Source of the DNA: RGIG8748 sp045646525
GTDB lineage: Bacteria; Bacillota; Clostridia; UMGS1810
Reading direction: 5' to 3'
Assembly (NCBI GenBank): GCA_045646525.1
Contig: JAZRKX010000053.1
Coordinates: forward strand, 1 to 13,143
DNA: 13,143 bases
Shown here: one piece after another, positions 4,863-11,806 of the stretch
Layout: every line of letters begins with the position of its first letter
Numbering within the stretch: position 1 is the first letter of the stretch
Notes under the pieces: model-generated
What the model was told of the DNA's origin: nothing
Seen by the model: only the letters and a program-made list of their open reading frames with translations
Databases searched by the model: none
Made by a program: the position numbers and the translations under genes

Positions 4863-5552
4863 ATGTATAAATATTTGTTATGGGATATAGACGGAACCGT
4901 ACTTAACTTTCTTGCTTCAGAAGCATATGCAATACGGGCTTTGTTCAAAAAGTATAATCTTGGCGAATGCAGTGACGAAATGCTCAAGCTGTATTCAGAA
5001 ATTAATTCGAAATATTGGCAGATGCTTGAAAAGGGGGAGCTGACTAAGCCGGAAATTTTAGTCGGGCGATTTCGTGAGTTTTTTGAGATAATAGGAGCAG
5101 ATATAACCATAGTTGAGAAATTTAATCAGGATTATCAAATAACACTTGGTGACCACATAGACTTTGTTGAAAATGCGAAGGATATTCTGCTTTCTCAAAA
5201 AGGGAAATATACCCTTGCGGCAGTTACTAACGGTACCAAAGCAGCACAGGAAAAGAAATTGCGTCTTTCAGGATTGTGTGAAATTTTTGATGCGATTTTC
5301 ATATCAGAAAATATTGGTGCAGAAAAGCCCAATAAAGAATTTTTTGATTATGTCTTCGAAAAACTCGGCATAACTGATAAAAGCGAAGTGCTTATTATAG
5401 GAGATTCACTTACAGGTGATATGAAAGGCGGATACCTTGCAGGAATTGACACTTGTTGGTTTAATATGGCACATAGTTCCAACACTTTGGATTTTTCTGT
5501 TACTTATGAAATAGATCATCTTGATAAAATCACTGATATTATTTCCACATAA
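4863..5552 (+). CDS. HAD-family phosphatase, YjjG-like nucleotidase
   Basis: Haloacid dehalogenase superfamily hydrolase of 229 aa. Motif I is WDIDGT with the nucleophile Asp8 and general acid/base Asp10. Motif II is VTNGT (Thr122). Motif III is the Lys of GAEKP (Lys155). Motif IV is GDSLTGD (Asp181 and Asp186). A helical cap lies between residues 15 and 105, the subfamily I arrangement. The VTNGT, EKPNKEFFDYVF and GDSLTGDMKGG blocks resemble the YjjG/YfnB group, which dephosphorylates (non-canonical) pyrimidine nucleotides. Substrate cannot be fixed from sequence. ATG 4863 follows GAGGAGGG with a six-base gap; the in-frame ATG at 4839 precedes that site and is rejected. It carries no leader repeat and is less AT-rich than the array. 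Confidence 0.9.
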   Translation: MYKYLLWDIDGTVLNFLASEAYAIRALFKKYNLGECSDEMLKLYSEINSKYWQMLEKGELTKPEILVGRFREFFEIIGADITIVEKFNQDYQITLGDHIDFVENAKDILLSQKGKYTLAAVTNGTKAAQEKKLRLSGLCEIFDAIFISENIGAEKPNKEFFDYVFEKLGITDKSEVLIIGDSLTGDMKGGYLAGIDTCWFNMAHSSNTLDFSVTYEIDHLDKITDIIST

Positions 5553-5695
5553 GTTATAAGCTTAAAGAAAAAGGTACATTGAAATACAAGGGGACTAAAA
5601 TCATAAGTTTTAAATGATTTACCTCCGATGTTTAATTGGTTAAGAATTGCCACAAAATTTGCATTAAAATGTCATATTATTACCCTTATGCGCGA

Positions 5696-5724
5696 TTGAC
5701 TTTTAAATTAAAGGGTGCTATACT
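5696..5724 (+). promoter_or_regulatory. Sigma-A promoter of eda-kdgK
   Basis: TTGACT (5696-5701) and TATACT (5719-5724) are separated by 17 nt. The predicted start is near 5731, giving a 5' leader of about 30 nt with AGGAGGG (5749-5755) before the ATG. The rest of the 209-nt gap after the HAD gene is AT-rich and holds one weak dyad, AAATCAT/ATGATTT (5598-5604/5614-5620), and no gene. Confidence 0.8.
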
Positions 5725-5761
5725 TCACTTATGTTGAGATATTATTTTAGGAGGGAAAACA

Positions 5762-6415
5762 ATGGATAAACAGACAGTACTAAAGAAAATAAAAGATGTC
5801 GGTATAGTTGCCGTAGTAAGAGCAACCACAGCAGACGAAGCCAAGAAGATTACCGAGGCTTGTATGCAGGGCGGAGTTCCTGCCATTGAGCTTACATTCA
5901 CCGTGCCCGGCGCACACAAGGTTATAGAGGAGCTTGCTTCCTACTATAAGAATGACGATATCATCCTCGGTGCAGGCACCGTGCTCGATTCCGAGACAGC
6001 AAGAATAGCTATCCTTTCGGGTGCACAGTATGTAGTAAGCCCTTATTATGATGAAAACACAATCAAGCTTTGCAACAGATATGCAGTTCCTTGCATGCCC
6101 GGTTGCATGACAATACACGATGTGGTTAAGTCCCTTGAACTTGGCTGCGATATCATAAAGCTCTTCCCCGGCGATGCATTCGGTCCCGGTATGGTAAAGG
6201 CTATAAAAGGACCCATTCCTCAGGCAAATATCATGCCCACAGGCGGTGTGGATGTAGACAATGTTGCTAAGTGGATAGAAGCAGGCGTTGTGGCAGTAGG
6301 TGCAGGAAGCTCTCTTACCAAGGGTGCTAAGACAGGCGACTATGCCCTTATTACAGAAACAGCCAAGAAGTTTGTAGACAATATCAAAGAAGCCCGCATC
6401 AAGCTGGGCAAATAA
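5762..6415 (+). CDS. eda: KDPG aldolase (2-dehydro-3-deoxyphosphogluconate aldolase)
   Basis: Class I (Schiff-base) aldolase of 217 aa that cleaves 2-keto-3-deoxy-6-phosphogluconate to pyruvate and glyceraldehyde-3-phosphate, the last step of the Entner-Doudoroff and hexuronate pathways. The TIM-barrel landmarks are all present: VAVVRA (Arg20), AIELTF (Glu43), LGAGTVL, the lysine motif DIIKLFPG (Lys133, the family's Schiff-base residue), and the phosphate-binding MPTGGV and GAGSSL loops. Length is typical. ATG 5762 follows AGGAGGG by six bases. The gene ends 21 bases before kdgK, which makes the phosphorylated substrate, so the two form a two-gene operon. Some homologues also act on 2-keto-4-hydroxyglutarate. 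Confidence 0.97.
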   Translation: MDKQTVLKKIKDVGIVAVVRATTADEAKKITEACMQGGVPAIELTFTVPGAHKVIEELASYYKNDDIILGAGTVLDSETARIAILSGAQYVVSPYYDENTIKLCNRYAVPCMPGCMTIHDVVKSLELGCDIIKLFPGDAFGPGMVKAIKGPIPQANIMPTGGVDVDNVAKWIEAGVVAVGAGSSLTKGAKTGDYALITETAKKFVDNIKEARIKLGK

Positions 6416-6436
6416 TCAAAAGGACGGGTTTATAAA

Positions 6437-7459
6437 ATGGCAAAAGTAGTTACATTCGGCGAAATTATGATGAGACTTCAGACCCCCGGATACAAGAGAT
6501 TTATCCAGGCTCAGTCTCTTGAAGTAGAGTACGGCGGCGGTGAGGCAAATGTTGCAGTATCCGTGGCAAATTACGGTATGCAGGCATGCTTTGTTACCAA
6601 GCTTCCCGAAAACCCCATCGGTGATGCTTGTCTTGCACAGCTCCGCAAGATGAATGTGTGCACAAAGCACATAGCAAGAGGCGGAGAGAGACTCGGTATA
6701 TACTTTGCAGAAAAGGGTGCATCCCAGAGAGCATCCAATGTTGTATACGACAGAGCACATTCCTCCATTGCTACAGCTTCTCCCGAGGACTTTGACTGGG
6801 AAGCTATCTTCGAGGGTGCAGACTGGTTCCACTTTACAGGTATCACACCTGCTATAAGCGATGAAGCTGCTGAAATCTCCCTTATTGCTTGTAAGAAAGC
6901 AAAGGAAATGGGTGTTAAGATAAGCTGTGACTTAAACTTCCGCAAAAAACTCTGGACAAGCGAAAAAGCAGGAAGAGTTATGGGCGAGCTTTGCCAGTAT
7001 GTAGATGTACTTATAGCAAACGAAGAAGATGCAGAAAAGGTATTCGGCATTAAAGCAGCAGCTACCGATATCACATCGGGTGAGCTTTCCGACGAGGGCT
7101 ACAAGGATGTATGTAAGCAGCTTGTAGACAGATTCGGTTTTGAGAAGGTTGCAATTACCTTAAGAGAATCCATCTCCGCTTCCGTAAACAACTGGGCAGC
7201 TCTTCTCTATGACGGCGGTGAATTCTATAAGTCCAAGAAGTACACAATGAACATCGTAGACCGTGTGGGCGGCGGTGATTCTTTCGGCGGCGGACTTATA
7301 TATGCAATTCTCTCCGACTATTCCAGTCAGGATGTAATTGAATTTGCAGTTGCGGCATCCTGCCTCAAGCACTCCATAGAGGGTGATATGAACTTAGTTT
7401 CTCTTGCAGAGGTTAAAAATCTCATGAAGGGCGACGGCTCGGGCAGAGTACAGAGATAA
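6437..7459 (+). CDS. kdgK: 2-keto-3-deoxygluconate kinase (PfkB family)
   Basis: Sugar kinase of 340 aa in the PfkB/ribokinase family. It phosphorylates 2-keto-3-deoxygluconate with ATP to give KDPG, the substrate of the adjacent aldolase. The N-terminal sugar-binding region has GGGEANVAVSVANYG (residues 33-47). The CDLNFR strand is at 164-169. The C-terminal PfkB signature DRVGGGDSFGGG (275-286) contains the anion-hole glycines and the catalytic base Asp281. Family sequence alone would allow other sugar kinases; the KDG assignment rests on pairing with eda. A GGA-containing site (AAAGGAC) precedes the ATG. A strong terminator follows immediately. No uronate isomerase or dehydratase genes are in the window, so those steps must be encoded elsewhere. 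Confidence 0.92.
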   Translation: MAKVVTFGEIMMRLQTPGYKRFIQAQSLEVEYGGGEANVAVSVANYGMQACFVTKLPENPIGDACLAQLRKMNVCTKHIARGGERLGIYFAEKGASQRASNVVYDRAHSSIATASPEDFDWEAIFEGADWFHFTGITPAISDEAAEISLIACKKAKEMGVKISCDLNFRKKLWTSEKAGRVMGELCQYVDVLIANEEDAEKVFGIKAAATDITSGELSDEGYKDVCKQLVDRFGFEKVAITLRESISASVNNWAALLYDGGEFYKSKKYTMNIVDRVGGGDSFGGGLIYAILSDYSSQDVIEFAVAASCLKHSIEGDMNLVSLAEVKNLMKGDGSGRVQR

Positions 7460-7475
7460 TAAATTTTTATCATGC

Positions 7476-7519
7476 GGAGTGCAATAGGTCACAATTTCCT
7501 ATTGTACTCCTTTTTGTTT
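7476..7519 (+). terminator. Intrinsic terminator after kdgK
   Basis: Arms GGAGTGCAATAGG (7476-7488) and CCTATTGTACTCC (7498-7510) pair over 13 positions with one G-T wobble, and TTTTTGTTT follows. This is a classical Rho-independent terminator that closes the eda-kdgK operon. Confidence 0.93.
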
Positions 7520-7546
7520 GACTTTTTTTTATAATGGGTTTATAAT
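7518..7546 (+). promoter_or_regulatory. Sigma-A promoter of the PHP-trkA-trkH group
   Basis: TTGACT (7518-7523) and TATAAT (7541-7546) are 17 nt apart. The -35 overlaps the T-tract of the preceding terminator, so one operon ends where the next begins. The predicted start is near 7553, about 30 nt before the ATG, with AGGGGAGGG at 7565-7573. Confidence 0.85.
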
Positions 7547-7581
7547 ATCTTTATACATGATATAAGGGGAGGGTTGCCTTT

Positions 7582-8397
7582 ATGATATTGCAAAATCTTC
7601 ATACACATACAACATATTGCGACGGTGCCAACACTCCCGAGGAGTTTGTAAAAGCAGCTGTCGATAAAGGCTTTTCTTCCATCGGCTTTTCGGGACATTC
7701 GTATATGTCTTTCGACCCCAAGACAGGCATGAATCCCGCAGAGGACGCGGCATATAAGGAAGAAATTAAGGCATTAAAAGAAAAGTACACGGGTATTATA
7801 GATATATACACGGGCTTGGAATTTGAGCTTTTTTCCGAGCACGATATAGAGGGGTATGACTATGTTATAGGCTCCTGTCATTACCTTTATATAGACGGTG
7901 AGCATGTGCTTGTAGACAGAAGTCCCCAGGGTATGCAAAGGGCCATAGACAAATACTTTGGCGGAGACGAGCTTATGATGTGCAGAGAGTATTACCGCAC
8001 CTTTGCCGAGCACTGCAGCAAAAAGAGCTTTGATATCATAGGGCACTTTGATGTAATCACAAGAAACCACGATAATGTACGCCTTTTTGATACAGACAGT
8101 CCAAAATACAGAAGCTATGCTCTTGAAGCGGTGCATGCCATAAGCGGGAAGAACAGGATATTTGAGCTCAACACGGGCGCAATGGCGCGTACAGGCAGAA
8201 AGGCACCGTATCCCGAGGATTTTATAATAAAGGAAATCAAAAATTTAGGTTGCTCCTTTGTTATAAGTTCCGATTGTCACAGTACAGAGCATATTGATAC
8301 TTATTTTAAGGAAAGCTTTGAACTTTTAAAAAGCTACGGATTTAAACATATAATGATATTCAATGGTAAGGACTTTGAGCCTTATCCGATTAATTAA
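7582..8397 (+). CDS. PHP-family phosphoesterase, histidinol-phosphatase-like
   Basis: Protein of 271 aa with the complete metal-binding set of the PHP (polymerase and histidinol phosphatase) superfamily: HTH at residues 7-9, Asp14, His39 in SGHS, Glu80 in GLEFE, His100 in GSCHY, His155 in GHFD, and Asp231/His233 in SSDCHS. This set binds a trinuclear metal centre that hydrolyses phosphomonoesters. Length and motif spacing fit HisK/HisJ histidinol-phosphate phosphatase of Firmicutes, which makes histidinol. No other his gene is nearby, and related PHP proteins act on other phosphate esters, so the substrate is inferred. ATG 7582 follows AGGGGAGGG by eight bases. trkA begins 13 bases after the stop, suggesting co-transcription without an obvious functional link. 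Confidence 0.88.
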   Translation: MILQNLHTHTTYCDGANTPEEFVKAAVDKGFSSIGFSGHSYMSFDPKTGMNPAEDAAYKEEIKALKEKYTGIIDIYTGLEFELFSEHDIEGYDYVIGSCHYLYIDGEHVLVDRSPQGMQRAIDKYFGGDELMMCREYYRTFAEHCSKKSFDIIGHFDVITRNHDNVRLFDTDSPKYRSYALEAVHAISGKNRIFELNTGAMARTGRKAPYPEDFIIKEIKNLGCSFVISSDCHSTEHIDTYFKESFELLKSYGFKHIMIFNGKDFEPYPIN

Positions 8398-8410
8398 GAG
8401 GTGACACACT

Positions 8411-9769
8411 TTGAAGATAATAGTTGTAGGTCTTGGCAAGATAGGTCATAAGCTTGCGGGTCTTTTGAGCACAGGCGAGGGACATGAGGTTACTGTAGTA
8501 GATACCATATCTGACAAGGTGAGAGATACAGTAAACGAATTTGACATAATGGGTGTACACGGAAGCGGCACTGATGCCGAAGTACTGTCTGAGGCAGGCA
8601 TAAAAGAGGCAGACCTTCTTATTGCCGTTACAGGCTCGGACGAAATCAATCTTCTTACATGCCTTATTGCCAAAAAATCAGGTAACTGCGAAACCATAGC
8701 AAGAGTCAAAAAACCCGAATATGTAAAGGCACTTCCTATAATAAAGGATGAGCTCGGGCTTGCCATGGTTATGAATACACAGCGCGCGTCTGCGCAGGAA
8801 ATTGCAAGGGTACTGCGTTTCCCCTCTGCCATACAGATAGATACCTTTTCAAAGGGCAGGGTAGAGATATTAAAGTTCAGGGTATCCGATTCTTCGCCTC
8901 TTGCAAACATCAAGGTGTCGGAACTAGCCTCCAAGATTAATTGTGATATACTTATATGCGGTGTAGAGCGCGGTGACGATGCATTTATTCCCGATGGTAA
9001 TTTTGAACTCAGAACAGGCGACCTTGTGAGCTTTGTATCTACCCCAAACAATGCGGCAAGCTTCTTTAAAAAGATAGGTATCAAGACAAACAGCGTAAAA
9101 GACGCGCTTATAATTGGCGGAAGCGAAACCGCATATTACCTTTCCCAGCTTCTCATACAGTCGGGTATAAAGGTCAAGATTATAGAGCAAAATGCTAAAA
9201 GATGCGAAGAGCTTTGCACGCTTCTTCCAAAAGCCACTATAATAAACGGCGACGGAACAGATACGGAACTTCTGTGCGAGGAGGGGCTTTCACGCTACGA
9301 GGCGGTTGTCGCCCTTACAAATATAGATGAAGAAAACATCATGTTTTCGCTTTTTGCCGCTACGCAGTCAAACGGCAAAATGGTAACAAAGATAGACAGA
9401 ATAGCCTATGACAATGTTATCGGCGGTCTCGGACTTGATACCATAGTAAATCCCAACAACATAGCCGCAGAGCATATAGTCCGTTTTGTCCGTGCCAAGG
9501 ACAACAGTCTTGGCGGAAATGTGGAAACCATGCATCTTATATTAGACGGCAAGGCAGAGGCGCTGGAGTTCGTTGTGGATGACAAAAATCCTCTTGTCGG
9601 AAAAATGCTCATGGAAATATCGCTTAAGAAAAATGTTCTTATAGCATCCATAAACCGAGGCGGCAGGATTATCATTCCCCGAGGTAAAGACAGCATCTTT
9701 GCGGGAGACAGCATAATAGTTGTTACCACAAGCCACGGTGTCAAGGATATTAATGAATTTTTGAGGTAG
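8411..9769 (+). CDS. trkA: Trk potassium uptake regulatory subunit TrkA
   Basis: Cytoplasmic gating subunit of 452 aa for the TrkH channel. It has two tandem RCK halves. The first Rossmann fold begins VGLGKIGHKLA (Gly7, Gly9, Gly12) and has Asp31 at the end of strand beta-2, as expected for NAD(H) binding; a TrkA-C domain follows at about 145-220. The second Rossmann fold starts near 232 with IIGGSETAYYLS, in which the GxGxxG pattern is altered, then Glu259 and a second TrkA-C domain at about 372-452. Length matches two-RCK TrkA proteins (about 458 aa). Translation starts at TTG 8411, guided by AGAGGTG just upstream; no ATG start is available near it. trkH follows after six bases. Confidence 0.96.
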   Translation: MKIIVVGLGKIGHKLAGLLSTGEGHEVTVVDTISDKVRDTVNEFDIMGVHGSGTDAEVLSEAGIKEADLLIAVTGSDEINLLTCLIAKKSGNCETIARVKKPEYVKALPIIKDELGLAMVMNTQRASAQEIARVLRFPSAIQIDTFSKGRVEILKFRVSDSSPLANIKVSELASKINCDILICGVERGDDAFIPDGNFELRTGDLVSFVSTPNNAASFFKKIGIKTNSVKDALIIGGSETAYYLSQLLIQSGIKVKIIEQNAKRCEELCTLLPKATIINGDGTDTELLCEEGLSRYEAVVALTNIDEENIMFSLFAATQSNGKMVTKIDRIAYDNVIGGLGLDTIVNPNNIAAEHIVRFVRAKDNSLGGNVETMHLILDGKAEALEFVVDDKNPLVGKMLMEISLKKNVLIASINRGGRIIIPRGKDSIFAGDSIIVVTTSHGVKDINEFLR

Positions 9770-9775
9770 TCCTTT

Positions 9776-11212
9776 ATGAATTTTAAATTGGTTGCTCACA
9801 CTTTAGGCAGAGTTATATGCTTTGAAGCAATATGTATGGTGCTCTCTCTTATTTGCTCAATCCTTACAGGAGACGGACAGCATACAGCGTTTTTAATATC
9901 AATAGCAATATGCCTTATTGTCGGAATATCGCTTTCTTGTATAAACCCCAGAGAAAAGCGTCTTTTCTCCCGCGACGGTTTTGCTACTGTGGCACTTAGC
10001 TGGATAGCTTTAAGTGTTTTCGGCTCTCTTCCGTTTATGATATCAGGTGCCATACCAAGCTTTACAGATGCCTTTTTTGAAACGGCATCGGGTTTTACAA
10101 CCACAGGTGCATCCATACTTAAGGATGTGGAGGTTGTTCCCCGGTCTATCCTTTTCTGGCGAAGCTTTACCCATTGGATAGGCGGTATGGGTGTTATCGT
10201 ATTTCTTGTTGCCGTGCTTCCTCTTTCGGGCGGAAGCAATATGCATCTTGTAAAGGCGGAGAGTACAGGTCCCTCTGTAGGTAAGCTTGTTCCCAAGGTA
10301 AGAACTACCGCCAAAATACTCTATACCATTTATTTTGGCATATCCGTTGCTTTGCTTGTGCTTCTTCTTTTGGGCGGTATGGATATTTTTGAGGCGCTTT
10401 GCACTACCTTTGGTACGGTAGGTACGGGAGGCTTTGGCTTCAAAAACAGCAGTATGGCAGATTATTCTACTTACATACAAGTAGTGGTTACTGTTTTTAT
10501 GATACTTTGCGGAATAAACTTTTCCATTTATTATCTTATTTTTATGCGCAAGTTTTCTCTTGCATTTCGCTCTTCGGAAATGTGGGCTTATCTTGGTGTT
10601 ATAGCGGTATCGATTATTGTTATAAGCCTTAATTGTATGCATCTTTTCGGCGGCTTTGGCCAGTCCCTTAAACACAGCGCATTTCAGGTGGGCTCCGTCA
10701 TTACCACAACAGGATATTCAACCACCGATTTCGATTTGTGGCCCCAGCTTTCCAAGACAATACTTCTTGTACTGATGTTTATAGGAGCCTCGGCAGGAAG
10801 TACGGGCGGCGGTATCAAAGTTTCCCGAATAATCATACTCTTAAAGAGCATTGTAAAGGAAATAAGGATTGCCTCACACCCCAAGAGCACTCACAAGGTT
10901 ACAATGGACGGCAGAAATGTAGAGCACGAAACCATCCGTTCGGTGAATGTATTTATGGTTTCTTATCTTGCCATATTTGCTTTTTCGCTTCTTGCGATAA
11001 GTATAGATAATATGGATTTTACCACGAATTTTACTGCTGTTGCTGCCACCATAAATAATATAGGTCCCGGCTTTGCAGGGGTAGGTCCCACGCAGAATTT
11101 CTCGGGTTATTCCGATTTTTCCACCATCGTTCTTACTTTCGATATGCTCATAGGCAGACTCGAAATCTTTCCCATGCTGGTACTGTTCTCACCTCAGGCA
11201 TGGAAAAAATAA
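9776..11212 (+). CDS. trkH: Trk potassium uptake channel subunit TrkH
   Basis: Polytopic membrane protein of 478 aa of the TrkH/KtrB/HKT superfamily, the K+-conducting subunit gated by TrkA. The four pore-loop segments are recognisable: ASGFTTTGAS (104-113), FGTVGTGGFG (212-221), ITTTGYSTTDFD (309-320) and NNIGPGFAGVGP (427-438), each giving one glycine-centred filter strand. SAGSTGGGIK (339-348) lies in the gating-loop region after the third pore domain. Two additional N-terminal helices are consistent with TrkH rather than the shorter KtrB, and the C-terminus GRLEIFPMLVLFSP is typical. GAGG in the end of trkA serves as its ribosome binding site, so the genes are translationally close. No intrinsic terminator is seen after it. 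Confidence 0.96.
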   Translation: MNFKLVAHTLGRVICFEAICMVLSLICSILTGDGQHTAFLISIAICLIVGISLSCINPREKRLFSRDGFATVALSWIALSVFGSLPFMISGAIPSFTDAFFETASGFTTTGASILKDVEVVPRSILFWRSFTHWIGGMGVIVFLVAVLPLSGGSNMHLVKAESTGPSVGKLVPKVRTTAKILYTIYFGISVALLVLLLLGGMDIFEALCTTFGTVGTGGFGFKNSSMADYSTYIQVVVTVFMILCGINFSIYYLIFMRKFSLAFRSSEMWAYLGVIAVSIIVISLNCMHLFGGFGQSLKHSAFQVGSVITTTGYSTTDFDLWPQLSKTILLVLMFIGASAGSTGGGIKVSRIIILLKSIVKEIRIASHPKSTHKVTMDGRNVEHETIRSVNVFMVSYLAIFAFSLLAISIDNMDFTTNFTAVAATINNIGPGFAGVGPTQNFSGYSDFSTIVLTFDMLIGRLEIFPMLVLFSPQAWKK

Positions 11213-11229
11213 AAAAATTTAAAAAACTA

Positions 11230-11258
11230 TTTACAACCAAAAAAAGTTGTGATATAAT
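11230..11258 (+). promoter_or_regulatory. Sigma-A promoter of rpsO
   Basis: TTTACA (11230-11235) and TATAAT (11253-11258) are separated by 17 nt. The predicted start near 11265 gives a leader of about 97 nt before rpsO. Confidence 0.88.
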
Positions 11259-11264
11259 ATCATA

Positions 11265-11346
11265 GTTGTCAGCCCGATGCTAAGGTTTTGGATTCTCCAA
11301 CCTCGCCTTCGTATCGCGGCGATTATAAAGCCTATAAGGCTAATTT
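11265..11346 (+). promoter_or_regulatory. Structured rpsO leader, probable S15 autoregulatory RNA
   Basis: The leader can form three hairpins in a row: AGG plus TTGGA (11283-11285, 11288-11292) with TCCAA plus CCT (11296-11303), bulging two Us; TCGCC (11303-11307) with GGCGA (11318-11322); and AGCCT with AGGCT around 11329-11341. AGCC at 11271-11274 can instead pair with GGCT (11338-11341), an alternative fold that would enclose the first two hairpins in a three-way junction next to the ribosome binding site. Ribosomal protein S15 represses its own mRNA through such leaders in several bacterial groups. Assignment to that mechanism is inference. Confidence 0.55.
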
Positions 11347-11361
11347 AAAGGAGGAAATATC

Positions 11362-11625
11362 ATGTTAAAGGAAACAAAGCAGGCTATCATTAAGGAATAC
11401 GCTACTCACGAGGGCGACACAGGTTCTCCCGAAGTACAGGTTGCTATCCTTACTTACCGCATCAACCACCTTACAGAACACCTTAAGTCCAACATGAAGG
11501 ACCATCACTCCAGAAGAGGTCTTCTTATGATGGTTGGTAAGAGAAGAGGTCTTCTTAACTATCTTGCAAAGATAGATATCGAAAGATACCGTTCCCTTAT
11601 TGCAAGACTCAACATCAGAAAGTAG
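11362..11625 (+). CDS. rpsO: 30S ribosomal protein S15
   Basis: Complete 87-aa S15, a primary 16S rRNA-binding protein of the small-subunit platform that helps fold the central domain. Diagnostic segments are present: GDTGSPEVQVAILTYRINHLTEHLK, the rRNA-contacting DHHSRRGLL loop and KRRGLLNYL, then YRSLIARLNIRK at the C-terminus. Length is standard (about 88-89 aa). ATG 11362 is seven bases after AAAGGAGG (11347-11354). It has its own promoter and structured leader, ends at a strong terminator, and precedes pnp, the conserved gene order in many bacteria. Confidence 0.99.
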   Translation: MLKETKQAIIKEYATHEGDTGSPEVQVAILTYRINHLTEHLKSNMKDHHSRRGLLMMVGKRRGLLNYLAKIDIERYRSLIARLNIRK

Positions 11626-11635
11626 TTTTCAAATC

Positions 11636-11680
11636 GGGCAAAGAGGCTTTGGTGTCTCTTTGCCCAATTTTGCTATTTTA
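11636..11680 (+). terminator. Intrinsic terminator after rpsO
   Basis: GGGCAAAGAG (11636-11645) and CTCTTTGCCC (11656-11665) form a perfect ten-base stem with a ten-base loop, followed by AATTTTGCTATTTT. It lies 10 bases after the rpsO stop. The tail is interrupted, so partial read-through into pnp is plausible. Confidence 0.88.
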
Positions 11681-11691
11681 ATATTAATTAA

Positions 11692-11782
11692 AAGCGGAAA
11701 ATCTGTCGGTGATTAGCAGTTAAATATGCGCTTTTGCTCTTAAAAAGCTTGTATTTAACTGCTGATAGAGGTTTTTCCGCTT
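11692..11782 (+). promoter_or_regulatory. Long imperfect stem-loop in the pnp leader
   Basis: Two nested perfect arms make a 91-nt hairpin: AAGCGGAAAA (11692-11701) with TTTTCCGCTT (11773-11782), and AGCAGTTAAATA (11715-11726) with TATTTAACTGCT (11752-11763). TCT (11702-11704) can pair with AGA (11767-11769) in the internal loop, and CTTTT (11731-11735) with AAAAG (11743-11747) in the apical loop. It ends nine bases before the pnp ribosome binding site. In E. coli the pnp leader has a comparable duplex that is cut by RNase III and then used for PNPase autoregulation. The same role here is inferred from position and shape. Confidence 0.7.
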
Positions 11783-11806
11783 GTAAAAACAAGGAGGAAA
11801 ATCAGT

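Noticed and set aside
5164..5373. Second frame inside the HAD gene
   Set aside because: It overlaps the conserved HAD motifs II and III in another frame and has no recognisable product.
10043..10675. Long minus-strand open frame opposite trkH (and others opposite eda, kdgK, trkA and pnp)
   Set aside because: Composition shadows of well conserved + strand genes, with low-complexity Lys/Ser/Cys-rich products and no start signals.
11213..11229. Terminator after trkH
   Set aside because: Only A-runs are present and no inverted repeat precedes a T-tract; read-through into rpsO cannot be excluded.
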